A stretch of DNA of 64,000 nt from Flavipsychrobacter sp. GTDB taxonomy: Bacteria; Bacteroidota; Bacteroidia; Chitinophagales; Chitinophagaceae. Made by a program: the position numbers and the translations under genes. Of this stretch, positions 18,266-27,215 are shown in pieces (position 1 is the first letter of the stretch; every line of letters starts with the position of its first letter). The DNA lies in NCBI GenBank assembly GCA_017849575.1, contig JAFIGV010000006.1, positions 1 to 64,000 on the forward strand. The letters run 5' to 3'. The notes beneath the pieces were generated by a model, which had not been told where the DNA came from, searched no databases, and saw only the letters and a program-made list of their open reading frames with translations.

Positions 18266-19192
18266 GTGGAAGGATTAGTTTATAAGTCAACAGGTAGCTG
18301 GTACCAGATCCGCGATGCGCAGGGCCGGATGAGACAGGCGCGCATCATCGGAAAGATGAAAATTGATGAGGAGATATCTTCCACTAACCCGGTTGCGGTG
18401 GGAGATGTGGTCGTCTGCGAAGAAGAACCTGGAGGTGAAAACAATTGCATGATTCAGTCGGTGAAAAAGCGGCATAATTATATTGTAAGGGTCTCTCCGC
18501 ACAATAAAAATCAGAAACATATTGTGGCCGCCAATATCGACCTTGCCCTCGTGGTGGTCACTATCGCAGAGCCCCGTACCTCGCTGGGGTTTATTGATCG
18601 TTTTCTGATCACTGCCGAAGCCTACCATATACCCGCACTGATCGTTGTGAACAAGGTAGATCTGCTAAAGCCCCGACAAAAAGAACAACTCCATCACTGG
18701 GCCGAGCTTTATCAGGCCGCCGGATACGACCTTCTCCCGGTGGTGGCACTCGATCCGCAAACCATATTGCCTTTACAGGAAAGGCTTACAAATAAGACTA
18801 CCCTCTTCAGCGGACATTCCGGCGTAGGGAAAAGCACGCTGATCAATCAATTGATGCCCGGCGCAAACCTGAAGACCACAGAAGTGAGTAGTTGGAGCGG
18901 AAAGGGTCAGCATACCACCACATTTGCCGAAATGTTCGACCTTCCTTTCGGGGGCAGGATCATTGATACACCCGGCGTAAGAGAGTTTGGACTTATCGAC
19001 ATTGAAAAAGAAGAACTCTCCCATTACTTTCCGGAAATGCGTGCTTTACTCAATAATTGCCGCTTCAACAACTGTCTTCATCTCAACGAGCCCGGATGCG
19101 CCGTAAAAGAGGCCGTGGGAGTGGGCGCCTTATCGGAAGACCGCTACATCAGTTACCTTACAATTATGGATTCCTTAGAAAAAAAGTGGTAA
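18266..19192 (+). CDS. rsgA: Ribosome small-subunit-dependent GTPase A
   Basis: This circularly permuted GTPase assists late maturation of the 30S subunit. The protein has an N-terminal OB-fold (VYKSTGSWYQI start). G motifs come in permuted order: VVNKVDLL (G4), GHSGVGKSTL (G1) and DTPGVREFGL (G3). A zinc site NNCRFNNCLH...GC follows near the C-terminus. I chose the GTG at 18266 because it gives the usual M-E-G-x-V-Y-K-S-T-G start; an in-frame TTG lies at 18257. It is followed closely by a DUF4286 gene. Confidence 0.95.
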   Translation: MEGLVYKSTGSWYQIRDAQGRMRQARIIGKMKIDEEISSTNPVAVGDVVVCEEEPGGENNCMIQSVKKRHNYIVRVSPHNKNQKHIVAANIDLALVVVTIAEPRTSLGFIDRFLITAEAYHIPALIVVNKVDLLKPRQKEQLHHWAELYQAAGYDLLPVVALDPQTILPLQERLTNKTTLFSGHSGVGKSTLINQLMPGANLKTTEVSSWSGKGQHTTTFAEMFDLPFGGRIIDTPGVREFGLIDIEKEELSHYFPEMRALLNNCRFNNCLHLNEPGCAVKEAVGVGALSEDRYISYLTIMDSLEKKW

Positions 19193-19202
19193 ATACTGCA
19201 AC

Positions 19203-19508
19203 ATGATTATATACAACGTGACTGCCAAAGTAAACCATGCCTTTGTGGACGAATGGCTGAAATGGATGAAACAGGAGCATATACCGGAACTTATGAATAC
19301 CGGTCTGTTTCTTGACTACCGGCTGAGCCGGCTTTTGGATCAGGATGAAACGGAGGGTCCCACCTTCACGGTACAGTACTTTTGCGATAGTATGGAGCAC
19401 TACAATACTTATATCGCTGAATATGCGCAGGCTATGCGGCAGAAAGGTTTACAAAGATTTGGCAACAATTTCATAGCTTTTCGCACCGTCATGCAGGTCA
19501 TTTCCTGA
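19203..19508 (+). CDS. DUF4286 family protein
   Basis: The protein has 101 residues and matches the small DUF4286 family of Bacteroidota in length and pattern: MIIYNVTxKV start, a W-x-x-WM-x-x-EHIPE helix, TFTVQYFC strand and a final FRTVMQ strand. The fold is probably ferredoxin-like (dimeric alpha/beta barrel). Its function is unknown. It starts 10 bases after rsgA and is likely co-transcribed. Confidence 0.85.
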   Translation: MIIYNVTAKVNHAFVDEWLKWMKQEHIPELMNTGLFLDYRLSRLLDQDETEGPTFTVQYFCDSMEHYNTYIAEYAQAMRQKGLQRFGNNFIAFRTVMQVIS

Positions 19509-19608
19509 GGGGGAAAGGGGAGTGCCGGCGTAGGGCGGGTTTTTCCGGAAAAAGGACGAAATGCGCTACTGGCAAGGCTTTGAGGCTAAAAAAAGATGAT
19601 ATTGGTTA

Positions 19609-19639
19609 TTTGGAAGTGTAACAAAGCTGAGTATATTTG
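19609..19639 (+). promoter_or_regulatory. Promoter of the HU gene (Bacteroidota -33/-7 type)
   Basis: TTTG at 19609-19612 and TATATTTG at 19632-19639 are separated by 19 bases, an excellent match to the Bacteroidota TTTG/TAnnTTTG promoter. The HU start codon lies 44 bases downstream. A strong promoter suits an abundant nucleoid protein. Confidence 0.7.
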
Positions 19640-19683
19640 TTTCAATTGAATTATTGTTCACAACAAAAAAACACACACAGGCT

Positions 19684-19968
19684 ATGAACAAGGCTGAACT
19701 GATCGATAAGATCGCAAAAGATGCAGGCGTTACCAAATCACAAGCAAATGACGCTCTGGATTCATTTACCAATGCTGTTGTCACTTCACTGAAAAAGGGC
19801 GACCGCGTTACGCTGGTAGGTTTCGGTACATTCTCAGTGTCTGAGCGTTCTGCACGTAACGGACGTAATCCGCAAACCGGCGAAGTGATCAAAATCAAGG
19901 CACGCAAGGTTCCTAAATTCAAGGCAGGAAAAGAGTTTTCAACCAAAATTGGCAGCGGCAAAAAATAG
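19684..19968 (+). CDS. HU family DNA-binding protein
   Basis: The protein has 94 residues and is a canonical HU nucleoid protein. It has MNKAELIDKIA, the GFGTFSVSERSARNGRNPQTGE arm segment (about 47-68) and the KVPKFKAGK C-terminal part. I chose the ATG at 19684; an upstream in-frame ATG at 19654 would add ten atypical residues. It has its own promoter and terminator. A divergent paralogue lies at 59831-60139. Confidence 0.96.
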   Translation: MNKAELIDKIAKDAGVTKSQANDALDSFTNAVVTSLKKGDRVTLVGFGTFSVSERSARNGRNPQTGEVIKIKARKVPKFKAGKEFSTKIGSGKK

Positions 19969-19986
19969 CTGTCGGTGAATGGAGGG

Positions 19987-20019
19987 AAAAGCAAGAGGCA
20001 AAAGTTTCTTGCTTTTTTT
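19987..20019 (+). terminator. Terminator after HU
   Basis: AAAAGCAAGA (19987-19996) pairs perfectly with TCTTGCTTTT (20007-20016) over a 10-base loop, with more T following. It lies 18 bases after the HU stop. Confidence 0.8.
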
Positions 20020-20045
20020 ATTTTTGCGCACTAAAACATAAAACT

Positions 20046-20156
20046 ATGGGTAGAGGTGATAAGCGTACCAAACGCGGAAAGATTTCAAAAGGTACTTTTG
20101 GAAAGAGCAGACTGGCACGGCCGAAGGCTACAGCCAAAGCAGAAAAGAAAGCTTAA
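20046..20156 (+). CDS. 30S ribosomal protein THX
   Basis: This tiny 36-residue, highly basic protein begins MGRGDKRTKRGKISKGTFGK and ends in an Ala/Lys-rich tail. It matches the THX (Thx/S31e-like) small-subunit protein that fills a cavity in the 30S head in Thermus and is widely encoded in Bacteroidota. A TATTTTTG motif at 20019-20026 is a possible -7 element. A strong terminator follows within 15 bases, so it is a monocistronic unit. Confidence 0.88.
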   Translation: MGRGDKRTKRGKISKGTFGKSRLARPKATAKAEKKA

Positions 20157-20170
20157 AGATCTGAACGGAG

Positions 20171-20195
20171 AAAGCCACGCATGTGGCTTTTTTTG
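20171..20195 (+). terminator. Terminator after THX
   Basis: A perfect 8-bp stem, AAAGCCAC (20171-20178) with GTGGCTTT (20183-20190), has a GCAT loop and is followed by TTTT. It also insulates the polysaccharide locus from the housekeeping genes. Confidence 0.85.
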
Positions 20196-20300
20196 TGCGC
20201 GGCTGTGTTAGGGCCTTGTTATTGGTCGCTGTGTAGTTTTCAAATCAACAGTTTATCTTCTATTTTGCAGCGTTTTTTAAAGAAAATTCATTCATCTGTC

Positions 20301-21587
20301 ATGTACCAGAAGTTGGTCAAAAAGGAAGAGAAGCTGGCGGTAATAGGCCTGGGTTATGTGGGGCTGCCTATTGCCCTTGCGTTTGCAAAAAACATACGGG
20401 TTGTGGGTTTCGATATAAGCGAACGACGCATTGAGCTGATGCGGACAGGCGTGGACCCGAGCAACGAGCTGCCTGAGGAAGCTTTTGCGAATTGCGATAT
20501 CGAGTTTACCTCCGATCTGGGTGCTTTGCGCTCGGCCCGCTTCTTTGTTGTTGCGGTTCCCACTCCCGTTGACGAGCACAATGTTCCTGACCTTACTCCG
20601 GTGCTCAAGGCTTCGGAGACAATCGGTATGGTGATCAAAAAAGGCGACTTTGTCGTGTTCGAATCTACCGTCTATCCGGGTTGCACCGAGGAGGATTGCC
20701 TTCCGGTTGTGGAGCGCATCTCCGGTCTGAAAGCTGGCGTGGATTTCCATTATGGTTATTCGCCCGAGCGTATTAACCCCGGCGACACAGTTCATACGCT
20801 CGAAAATGTGGTGAAAGTAGTGTCGGGTGATAGTCCTGAAGCGCTCGAAGAGATTGCCAGGACCTATGAGCTTGTGGTGAAAGCGGGCGTACATCGTGCT
20901 TCATCGGTTCGGGTGGCGGAGGCAGCTAAGATTATTGAGAATACTCAGCGCGACCTGAACATCGCATTGATGAACGAACTGTCTATCATCTTCGATAAAA
21001 TGGGCATCAACACCTTTGAGGTACTTGAAGCTGCAGGAACCAAGTGGAATTTTCTGAAGTTTTTCCCCGGGCTTGTCGGGGGGCATTGCATTGGCGTAGA
21101 TCCCTACTACCTGACTTATAAGGCAAATCAGCTCGGCTATCAGTCTAAGGTTATCCTTGCAGGCCGGAGCATCAATGATGGAATGGCATCGTATGTAGCC
21201 CAAAAATTAATTCGCGATCTCATCAAGAGCGGGACCAACATTCTTGACGCGAAGGTACTGGTGATGGGTACCACCTTTAAAGAGAATGTGTCGGATATTC
21301 GCAACTCGAAGGTGGCCGACGTGATCAGTGCGTTGAAGGACTACTGTATTAATGTGCACGTTACCGATCCTTACGCCGAGGAAGAAGAACTTATGCACGA
21401 GTATGGGTATGGATTGAACCCGATCGAAGGCGATTACGATGCATTGATCGTTGCCGTCAATCATGATGAATATGTAGAAAAGGACGAAGCCTATTTTAAG
21501 TCCATAACCCGGCCCAATGCCATTTTCGTGGACATTAAAGGCATTTTCCGAAATAAAATCAAAGACCTAAAATACTGGAGTTTATAA
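20301..21587 (+). CDS. UDP-N-acetylhexosamine 6-dehydrogenase (WbpO/TviB-like)
   Basis: The protein has 428 residues. UDP-sugar dehydrogenases oxidise C6 of UDP-sugars to the uronic acid in two NAD+-dependent steps. Visible are the NAD loop VIGLGYVGLPIA (about 13-24), VPTPVDEHNVPDL, ESTVYPGCTEE, GYSPERINPGD and the active-site Cys in GGHCIGVDPYYL (near 265). The pattern fits the HexNAc branch (WbpO, TviB, WbpA) better than the UDP-glucose branch. I chose the ATG at 20301, which gives the expected N-terminus. Its stop overlaps the start of the epimerase gene (TAATG), so the two are coupled. Likely product: UDP-GalNAcA or UDP-GlcNAcA. Confidence 0.9.
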   Translation: MYQKLVKKEEKLAVIGLGYVGLPIALAFAKNIRVVGFDISERRIELMRTGVDPSNELPEEAFANCDIEFTSDLGALRSARFFVVAVPTPVDEHNVPDLTPVLKASETIGMVIKKGDFVVFESTVYPGCTEEDCLPVVERISGLKAGVDFHYGYSPERINPGDTVHTLENVVKVVSGDSPEALEEIARTYELVVKAGVHRASSVRVAEAAKIIENTQRDLNIALMNELSIIFDKMGINTFEVLEAAGTKWNFLKFFPGLVGGHCIGVDPYYLTYKANQLGYQSKVILAGRSINDGMASYVAQKLIRDLIKSGTNILDAKVLVMGTTFKENVSDIRNSKVADVISALKDYCINVHVTDPYAEEEELMHEYGYGLNPIEGDYDALIVAVNHDEYVEKDEAYFKSITRPNAIFVDIKGIFRNKIKDLKYWSL

Positions 21588-22561
21588 TGCAGTTTCATAC
21601 CAAGGATTTGAGGGATAAGTGTTTTCTGGTGACGGGTGGAGCCGGATTTATTGGTTCTCATATTGTGGCTTACCTGCTTGCTCATGGTGCAGAAAAAGTA
21701 AGGGTGCTTGATAACCTGATGACCGGCTTTCGAAAAAACATGGAGCCGTTTATGGGCCATCCGGCTTTTGAATTTATTGAAGGAGATATTCGCGATTTTG
21801 AAACCTGCAAACGGGCCTGCAGCGGTGTTGACTACGTGACGCATCAGGCCGCATTGGGTTCGGTACCCCGTTCTGTAAAAGATCCGGTAACGAGCAACGA
21901 TGTGAACGTGACCGGATTTCTGAACATGATTACCGCAGCAAAAGACAGCGCTGTAAAGGCTTTTGTCTATGCCTCTTCATCGTCCGTCTATGGCGATGAA
22001 CCTAATCTTCCGAAGGTTGAAGAGCGGGTCGGAAATCCCTTGTCGCCTTATGCTGTTACAAAGAAGACCAATGAACTGTATGCCGATGTCTTTGCCCGAT
22101 TGTATGGGCTGAAGGTTGTAGGACTGCGGTATTTCAATGTATTTGGACCCCGACAGGACCCTGACGGACCTTATGCAGCGGTGATACCCTTATTCGTAAG
22201 CGGGATTTTAAAAAAAGCGCCTGTGTATATCAATGGCGACGGAGAACAGACCCGTGATTTTACTTATGTCGAAAATGCTGTTCAGGCCAATATACTGGGT
22301 ATGCTGACCGATAACGACGAAGCTTTTGGCAAAGCCTACAACGTTGCAGTGGGAGAAAATTTTTCGGTTAATTTTCTTTACGAATCCATACGCGAAATGC
22401 TTGGCCAGACCCACGAGGCTACATACCGTGCGCCACGCGAAGGCGACATCCGAAATTCACTTGCCGACATTACAAAAGCCAGAACCTTGCTGGGATATAA
22501 GCCTACACAGCGTTTTATGGAGGGGCTCAAAGCCACAGTGGACTATTTTAAAGCGCAATAA
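21587..22561 (+). CDS. UDP-N-acetylglucosamine 4-epimerase-like SDR (WbpP/TviC-like)
   Basis: The protein has 324 residues and is an extended SDR. The NAD loop TGGAGFIGSHI lies near residue 16, the ASSSSVYGDEP segment near 125 and the YAVTKK catalytic Tyr/Lys near 150. FNVFGPRQDPDGPYAAVIP and the RDFTYVENAV site then follow. The VxxPRSVKDP and DPxGPYAAVIP elements are typical of WbpP/TviC enzymes that interconvert UDP-GlcNAc and UDP-GalNAc. Paired with the dehydrogenase, it probably supplies UDP-GalNAcA for the polysaccharide. Confidence 0.88.
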   Translation: MQFHTKDLRDKCFLVTGGAGFIGSHIVAYLLAHGAEKVRVLDNLMTGFRKNMEPFMGHPAFEFIEGDIRDFETCKRACSGVDYVTHQAALGSVPRSVKDPVTSNDVNVTGFLNMITAAKDSAVKAFVYASSSSVYGDEPNLPKVEERVGNPLSPYAVTKKTNELYADVFARLYGLKVVGLRYFNVFGPRQDPDGPYAAVIPLFVSGILKKAPVYINGDGEQTRDFTYVENAVQANILGMLTDNDEAFGKAYNVAVGENFSVNFLYESIREMLGQTHEATYRAPREGDIRNSLADITKARTLLGYKPTQRFMEGLKATVDYFKAQ

Positions 22562-22630
22562 GCGGGCTTTTTAAACCCACCTTCTACGGGCAATAGCATT
22601 GGCCTTCGTGCTGCGTTTTTTGCCCGGCTT

Positions 22631-23833
22631 CTACTTCTTCCTTTTACTTTGTTCTATCAGTCTGTGATAATAGGCAGACATGTCTCGGACCAATCGCTGA
22701 TAGGAAAATTTGGCTTGTACATACTCACGGCCAAACGCACCGAATTCTTCCCGCTGCCGGTCGTTTTCTATAAGACGGAGCAGGCTCTGTGCAAACTCTT
22801 CTGCATCGCCGGGCCTGGTAATGTAACCGCATTTTTCATGCATGACCACGTCTGCCACGCCTCCCACATTGGTGGAGACGATAGGCCGCGCAGCCGCTTG
22901 TGCTTCTATTAGCGACACGGGGGTGCCTTCATTGTTTGAAGTGAGCGCTACAATGTCAAGTCCTGCCAAAACCTCATCCATTGCGGTAAGCCACGAGGTG
23001 CAGATGGCGGTCGCTTTTTTGTTCTGTTCGGGAAAATAAGCGTAGTCAATGCCTGCGGCTTTAAATTCTTCTTCCATCTGAGGACGCATATCGCCGTCGC
23101 CCACAATCACGAAACGCAGTTTTTTTCCGGTGCTTTCCAGCGCACGTTTTGCCGCTGCTACAAACAGCGAATGATTTTTTATCGGAACGATACGACCGAT
23201 GACACCGATGGCAATTTCGTCGCCTTCGATCTTGTATTTTTTCCTGAAGTCCGCTCGTTTTTCTTCCTGTTTATATTGAAATTTATCGAGGTCGAGACCC
23301 AGTGGAATGACTTCGAGTTTTTCCGGAGGACAGATTTTATAAATATCGCCGAGTTCGTGTTTCTGACTGGCGCTAATGGCAACAATACCAGTTGATTTTT
23401 TAGCGAGGTAACGTTCGATATGAACAAACATATTCGACTGCCACTTGCTGAAATAGCTGTGAAAAACATGGCCGTGAAAGGTGTGCACAATAACCGGCAC
23501 ACCGCAGGCTTCTGCTGCAAGGCGCCCGATCACACCTGCCTTTGCGGCGTGAGTATGCACAACATCTGGTTTGTATTTTTCAATAAGGGCCTTTATTTTT
23601 TGATAGGCGATGCCATCCTGCAGCGGATGAATGTCGCGTCGCATTTCATTGACCACCAGGGGCTCGATGCCCAGGTCTTTGGTGAGATGAATGGCATCCT
23701 GCTCATGGTCGTCCTTTCCTCCTATCACAAGTGTGGTGTCGAATTCAGGCGCCATATAGCGGGTGAGGTAGGTCACGTTGATGGCCGGCCCACCGATGAT
23801 CAGGCGATTATGAATTCTTAGAACGCGAGGCAT
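22631..23833 (-). CDS. Glycosyltransferase family 4 protein
   Basis: The protein has 400 residues and a GT-B fold. The N-terminal half has RIHNRLIIGGPA (donor loop region) and PDVVHTHAAKAGVIGRLAA; the C-terminal half has GRIVPIKNH and FVIVGDGDM, then NNEGTPVSLIEAQAA, which holds the E-x7-E donor motif. It resembles WcaI/Bme-type capsule glycosyltransferases acting on the cytoplasmic face. It is transcribed away from the rest of the locus and converges with the epimerase gene. Confidence 0.9.
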   Translation of the reverse strand: MPRVLRIHNRLIIGGPAINVTYLTRYMAPEFDTTLVIGGKDDHEQDAIHLTKDLGIEPLVVNEMRRDIHPLQDGIAYQKIKALIEKYKPDVVHTHAAKAGVIGRLAAEACGVPVIVHTFHGHVFHSYFSKWQSNMFVHIERYLAKKSTGIVAISASQKHELGDIYKICPPEKLEVIPLGLDLDKFQYKQEEKRADFRKKYKIEGDEIAIGVIGRIVPIKNHSLFVAAAKRALESTGKKLRFVIVGDGDMRPQMEEEFKAAGIDYAYFPEQNKKATAICTSWLTAMDEVLAGLDIVALTSNNEGTPVSLIEAQAAARPIVSTNVGGVADVVMHEKCGYITRPGDAEEFAQSLLRLIENDRQREEFGAFGREYVQAKFSYQRLVRDMSAYYHRLIEQSKRKK

Positions 23834-23884
23834 GGGTCATTTTAATAGCTACCAAAAGTATAACATTTGAAAAGCAAGCCATCC

Positions 23885-23901
23885 TAATGAGATGTTATTG
23901 C
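23885..23901 (+). repeat. 17-base direct repeat, copy 1
   Basis: TAATGAGATGTTATTGC here is repeated exactly at 46926-46942 in the same orientation. This copy lies between the GT4 gene at 22631-23833 and asnB. The repeat is short and could be chance. Confidence 0.4.
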
Positions 23902-23904
23902 AAC

Positions 23905-25815
23905 CTAACTGAGATATTTCTTCCACCAATATTGAAAAACAATCAACGCCCATGTTGTCGCGTGACTGTCTTCCGGGTTGTTGCTGAGCAGTTTTTTCTT
24001 CAGGAGTTCCGTTTCATCTACGTTGAAAACTCCCTGGCTTGCAACAAAATCTTTTTGAAGAAGATCGGTGTCGATCAGGCTCCAGAGTTCCTTTCTGAAC
24101 CAATCGAGCAGGGGGATCTCAAAGCCGTGCTTCGGTCGGTTGTACAGCTCGGGTGGCAACATTTGCCGAAAGGCGTCCTGAACAATCTTTTTCTTCAGTC
24201 GGCTATCTATTTTATACGACGACGGAAGACTAAAGGCAAAGTCAACAACCTTATGGTCCAGAAAAGGACTGCGCACTTCAAGACTGTTTGCCATACTCAT
24301 CAAATCCACCTTCACGAGCATGTCACTGAGCAAAACCAGGTTCATATCAGTCAGCAGCACTTCATTAAAATCGCCATTGTTGAGGAAGGAAAGCAGTTGT
24401 TGTTTTTCCTGCAGCAGCCTGCCGGCACTAATCTTTGCAGCGACTTGCGGATGGAGCAACCGGCTTACCGCGGCACTGGTATTATAAGAAGCCCAGCGCC
24501 AGTAACGGTCTTTCAGGGAGAGTTGTGCGCCTTCGGCAAACCGGTGCAACTGTCGGAATACGTTCGTTAGTTTACTGTTCCTGCTTTTCGGTAGCAAATT
24601 CCAGAGTGGAAGGCCTGCTTTTACCATGGTGTTTGCCAGAGATTGCTGACGAATTTTCCATTCCGCTGCGTGCTTATTGTATCCTGCAAAAACTTCATCT
24701 CCACCATCGCCGCTTAAGGCCACGGTCACATGCTGGCGGGTATGTTTGCTCAGGATATATACCGGCAACGCCGATGAATCTGCAAAAGGTTCATCAATAT
24801 AATCCAGCACGTCCTGCACATGCTCCAGAAAGTCGTTGTTGGTAAGTGAAAACACAGTATGATTCGTCCTGAATTTTGTAGCGACCAACTGGGCATAATG
24901 CGTCTCGTCAAAAAAAGGGTTGTCCTTGTAACCGATAGAGAAGGTGTTGAGTTTTTGCGAATGGCGCGATGCTAACGCCACGATGATGGAGGAATCAATA
25001 CCTCCGCTCAGAAAGGCACCCAAGGGTACGTCGGCAATTAATCTTTCCTGTACGGCATCATCCATTTTCTCTACCAACTGACGCTGCGCTTCCACATAGT
25101 CCAGATCTTTATAGCGTTGCTTTTCCAGCCTGATAGCGTAGTAAGCTTGCTGTGCCTGTGCTCTACCATTTGCTATTTTGAGGTAATGGGCCGGCCTTAG
25201 TTTTTGTACACCCTGTATCATGCTCTGCGGCTGTGGCACGTAGTTGAGCTGCAGATATTGATGCAGCACATCATAATCCAGTTTTCGCGGAATGCCATAC
25301 TCGAACAGTGCTTTCATCTCCGACGAAAAAGCAAGGCCCTGATCATCTTCGTAAAAGACCAGTGGCTTTTTACCAAAGCGATCGCGGGCCAGCAGTAGTT
25401 CTCCGGTCTGCCGGTCATAAAATGCAAAGGCAAAAAATCCGCTCAGCCAGTTGAGGCAGGCTTCTCCGTAGCTGATCAACAGGTAGAGCAGCACCTCCGT
25501 ATCGGAAGTAGTTCTGGGTCCGCCGATGCGCTGCCAGACATCTCCGAGGTGGGAATTGGAAAGTTGCTGATAGTTAAAAATCTCACCGTTGAAGGCAATC
25601 ACATATCTGCCGCTTGCATCCTGCATGGGCTGTGCCGCCCCGGTGGACGTATCAATAATCGAAAGCCTTCGGTGCCCGAGCGCACAGCTATCGTCCATGA
25701 AAATATCACCGCTGTCCGGGCCGCGCAAAAATAATTTCTGAGTGGATTGTGTTACTTTTGAAAGGTTGGTTTTTGCCTGAGTTGTATAAGCGAAATACCC
25801 GGTTATGCCGCACAT
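23905..25815 (-). CDS. asnB: Asparagine synthase (glutamine-hydrolysing)-type amidotransferase
   Basis: The protein has 636 residues. An N-terminal class II glutaminase domain begins with the catalytic Cys2 (MCGITGYF) and has HRRLSIID and FNGEIFNY motifs. The C-terminal ATP-pyrophosphatase domain has LSGGIDSS near 270 and SGDGGDEVFAGY near 370. AsnB-type enzymes of this length often sit in surface-polysaccharide loci, where some (WbpS in Pseudomonas) are thought to amidate uronic acids rather than aspartate. Its neighbours include a HexNAc-uronic-acid pathway, so that role is plausible. It is divergent from the Wzy-like gene. Confidence 0.9.
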   Translation of the reverse strand: MCGITGYFAYTTQAKTNLSKVTQSTQKLFLRGPDSGDIFMDDSCALGHRRLSIIDTSTGAAQPMQDASGRYVIAFNGEIFNYQQLSNSHLGDVWQRIGGPRTTSDTEVLLYLLISYGEACLNWLSGFFAFAFYDRQTGELLLARDRFGKKPLVFYEDDQGLAFSSEMKALFEYGIPRKLDYDVLHQYLQLNYVPQPQSMIQGVQKLRPAHYLKIANGRAQAQQAYYAIRLEKQRYKDLDYVEAQRQLVEKMDDAVQERLIADVPLGAFLSGGIDSSIIVALASRHSQKLNTFSIGYKDNPFFDETHYAQLVATKFRTNHTVFSLTNNDFLEHVQDVLDYIDEPFADSSALPVYILSKHTRQHVTVALSGDGGDEVFAGYNKHAAEWKIRQQSLANTMVKAGLPLWNLLPKSRNSKLTNVFRQLHRFAEGAQLSLKDRYWRWASYNTSAAVSRLLHPQVAAKISAGRLLQEKQQLLSFLNNGDFNEVLLTDMNLVLLSDMLVKVDLMSMANSLEVRSPFLDHKVVDFAFSLPSSYKIDSRLKKKIVQDAFRQMLPPELYNRPKHGFEIPLLDWFRKELWSLIDTDLLQKDFVASQGVFNVDETELLKKKLLSNNPEDSHATTWALIVFQYWWKKYLS

Positions 25816-25853
25816 GAAGGATAATGGAGATTAATGCAATCACCTAAAGATAC

Positions 25854-27215
25854 ATGGAATTTATATCACTACTAGATTATTTGCTGCTTCCTGTTTTTCT
25901 GGTCATCATTTTTGTTGCTGCTTCTTTTATCCGAGATAGTCTCTACCCTGCAGGCCATCCCTGGCGTCCTTATTTTTTGCCCGGATTGATTGCCAAAGTG
26001 GGCGGTGCCATTTTTATCGGTCTTATTTACCAATATTACTACGGCGGCGGAGATACCGCCAATTATCATTACCATGCTACCGTCATCAACAGTGCTTTTG
26101 GCGAATCTCCGGGTAAGTGGTTCAACCTGGTTATGCGTATTCCCAAATGGTATGATGGAGACTACTCTCAATATATTTCGAAGCTTTGGTGGTATGAGGC
26201 ACCTTCCGAATATACGGTCGCCAGCATTACGGCGCTTATCGGCATCATTACCTTCACTACCTATCTGCCTACTGCCGTGCTCTTTGGTACTATTGCCTTT
26301 ACAGGTATCTGGGCTATGTTCCGGACGTTTGCCACTAAGTATCCGGCCTACACCAAATACATCGCATGGTGTACCTTGTTTATTCCCAGCACCATCATGT
26401 GGGGGTCGGGTATCTTCAAAGACACCATCTGCATGTTCGGTCTTGGATGGATGGTCTATGGCGCCTTCAGAATGCTGCTGGAACGCGATTTTAGCCCGAG
26501 GAATATCGTACTGACTGTTATTAGCTTCTGGCTGGTTTCGTCGATCAAGTTGTACATCCTGCTGGCATTTATCCCCGCACTCATTCTATGGATTTTGTTT
26601 ACCTATTCTCATCGTATTCAGAGCGCCGCCACGCGGTTGGCAGTAAAGCTGGGCGTGATATTAGCCTGTATCGGGGGCTTTTTGATTTTCTCTCAAAAGT
26701 TTGCCGTGGAATTGGGAAAGTACTCGCTGGAGAACGTGGCCAAAACATCTTATGTCACGAGCTCTTATATCGCCTCCGTTTCCGGCGACGATGGCTCTGC
26801 TTATTCCTTAGGCGATATGGATCCTTCCCTGCCGGGTATGCTGAAAAAATTTCCACTGGCGGTAAATGTTACACTTTTTCGTCCCTATCTCTGGGAAACG
26901 CGCAAACCGCTTCAGTTCCTGAATGCTGCCGAAGCTTTTCTCTTCATGTGGGTAACCCTGAAGATTTTATTTACCGTGGGGCCCAGGCGGGTATGGAAGA
27001 CGATTGGCTCTGATCCTACCATACAGTTTTGTCTCATCTTCACGATCATTTTCGCATTTGCCGTAGGATTGTCTTCAGGAAACTTCGGAGCGCTCTCCCG
27101 TTATCGTATTCCCTGTCTTCCTTTTTTTGGCATCGCGCTCGTTTTGATATTTTATCGTCACAATGATCTGGATAAAAACGTGCTGGCCCTACGCTGGCAG
27201 CGTTCAGACTATTAA
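25854..27215 (+). CDS. Polytopic membrane protein, Wzy-like polymerase candidate
   Basis: The protein has 453 residues and about ten hydrophobic helices. A larger loop rich in Tyr, Trp and charged residues follows the second helix (YYGGGDTANYHYH, about 62-75), and a second loop lies near 305-335. No family can be named with certainty. Size, topology and place in the locus fit an O-antigen/capsule polymerase (Wzy), for which sequence conservation is poor. The SRYRIPCLPFFG segment near the end recalls the RYR-x-x-x-x-P pattern seen in bacterial mannosyltransferase-like membrane proteins. It overlaps the convergent GT4 gene by 12 bases. Confidence 0.6.
   Translation: MEFISLLDYLLLPVFLVIIFVAASFIRDSLYPAGHPWRPYFLPGLIAKVGGAIFIGLIYQYYYGGGDTANYHYHATVINSAFGESPGKWFNLVMRIPKWYDGDYSQYISKLWWYEAPSEYTVASITALIGIITFTTYLPTAVLFGTIAFTGIWAMFRTFATKYPAYTKYIAWCTLFIPSTIMWGSGIFKDTICMFGLGWMVYGAFRMLLERDFSPRNIVLTVISFWLVSSIKLYILLAFIPALILWILFTYSHRIQSAATRLAVKLGVILACIGGFLIFSQKFAVELGKYSLENVAKTSYVTSSYIASVSGDDGSAYSLGDMDPSLPGMLKKFPLAVNVTLFRPYLWETRKPLQFLNAAEAFLFMWVTLKILFTVGPRRVWKTIGSDPTIQFCLIFTIIFAFAVGLSSGNFGALSRYRIPCLPFFGIALVLIFYRHNDLDKNVLALRWQRSDY

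Noticed and set aside
19509-19560. Possible terminator after the DUF4286 gene
   Set aside because: The TTTTTCCGGAAAAA palindrome has no room for a loop and no clear stem extension.
23887-24570. 227-residue plus-strand frame opposite asnB
   Set aside because: It is antisense to the conserved ATP-pyrophosphatase domain of asnB and has no plausible pattern.
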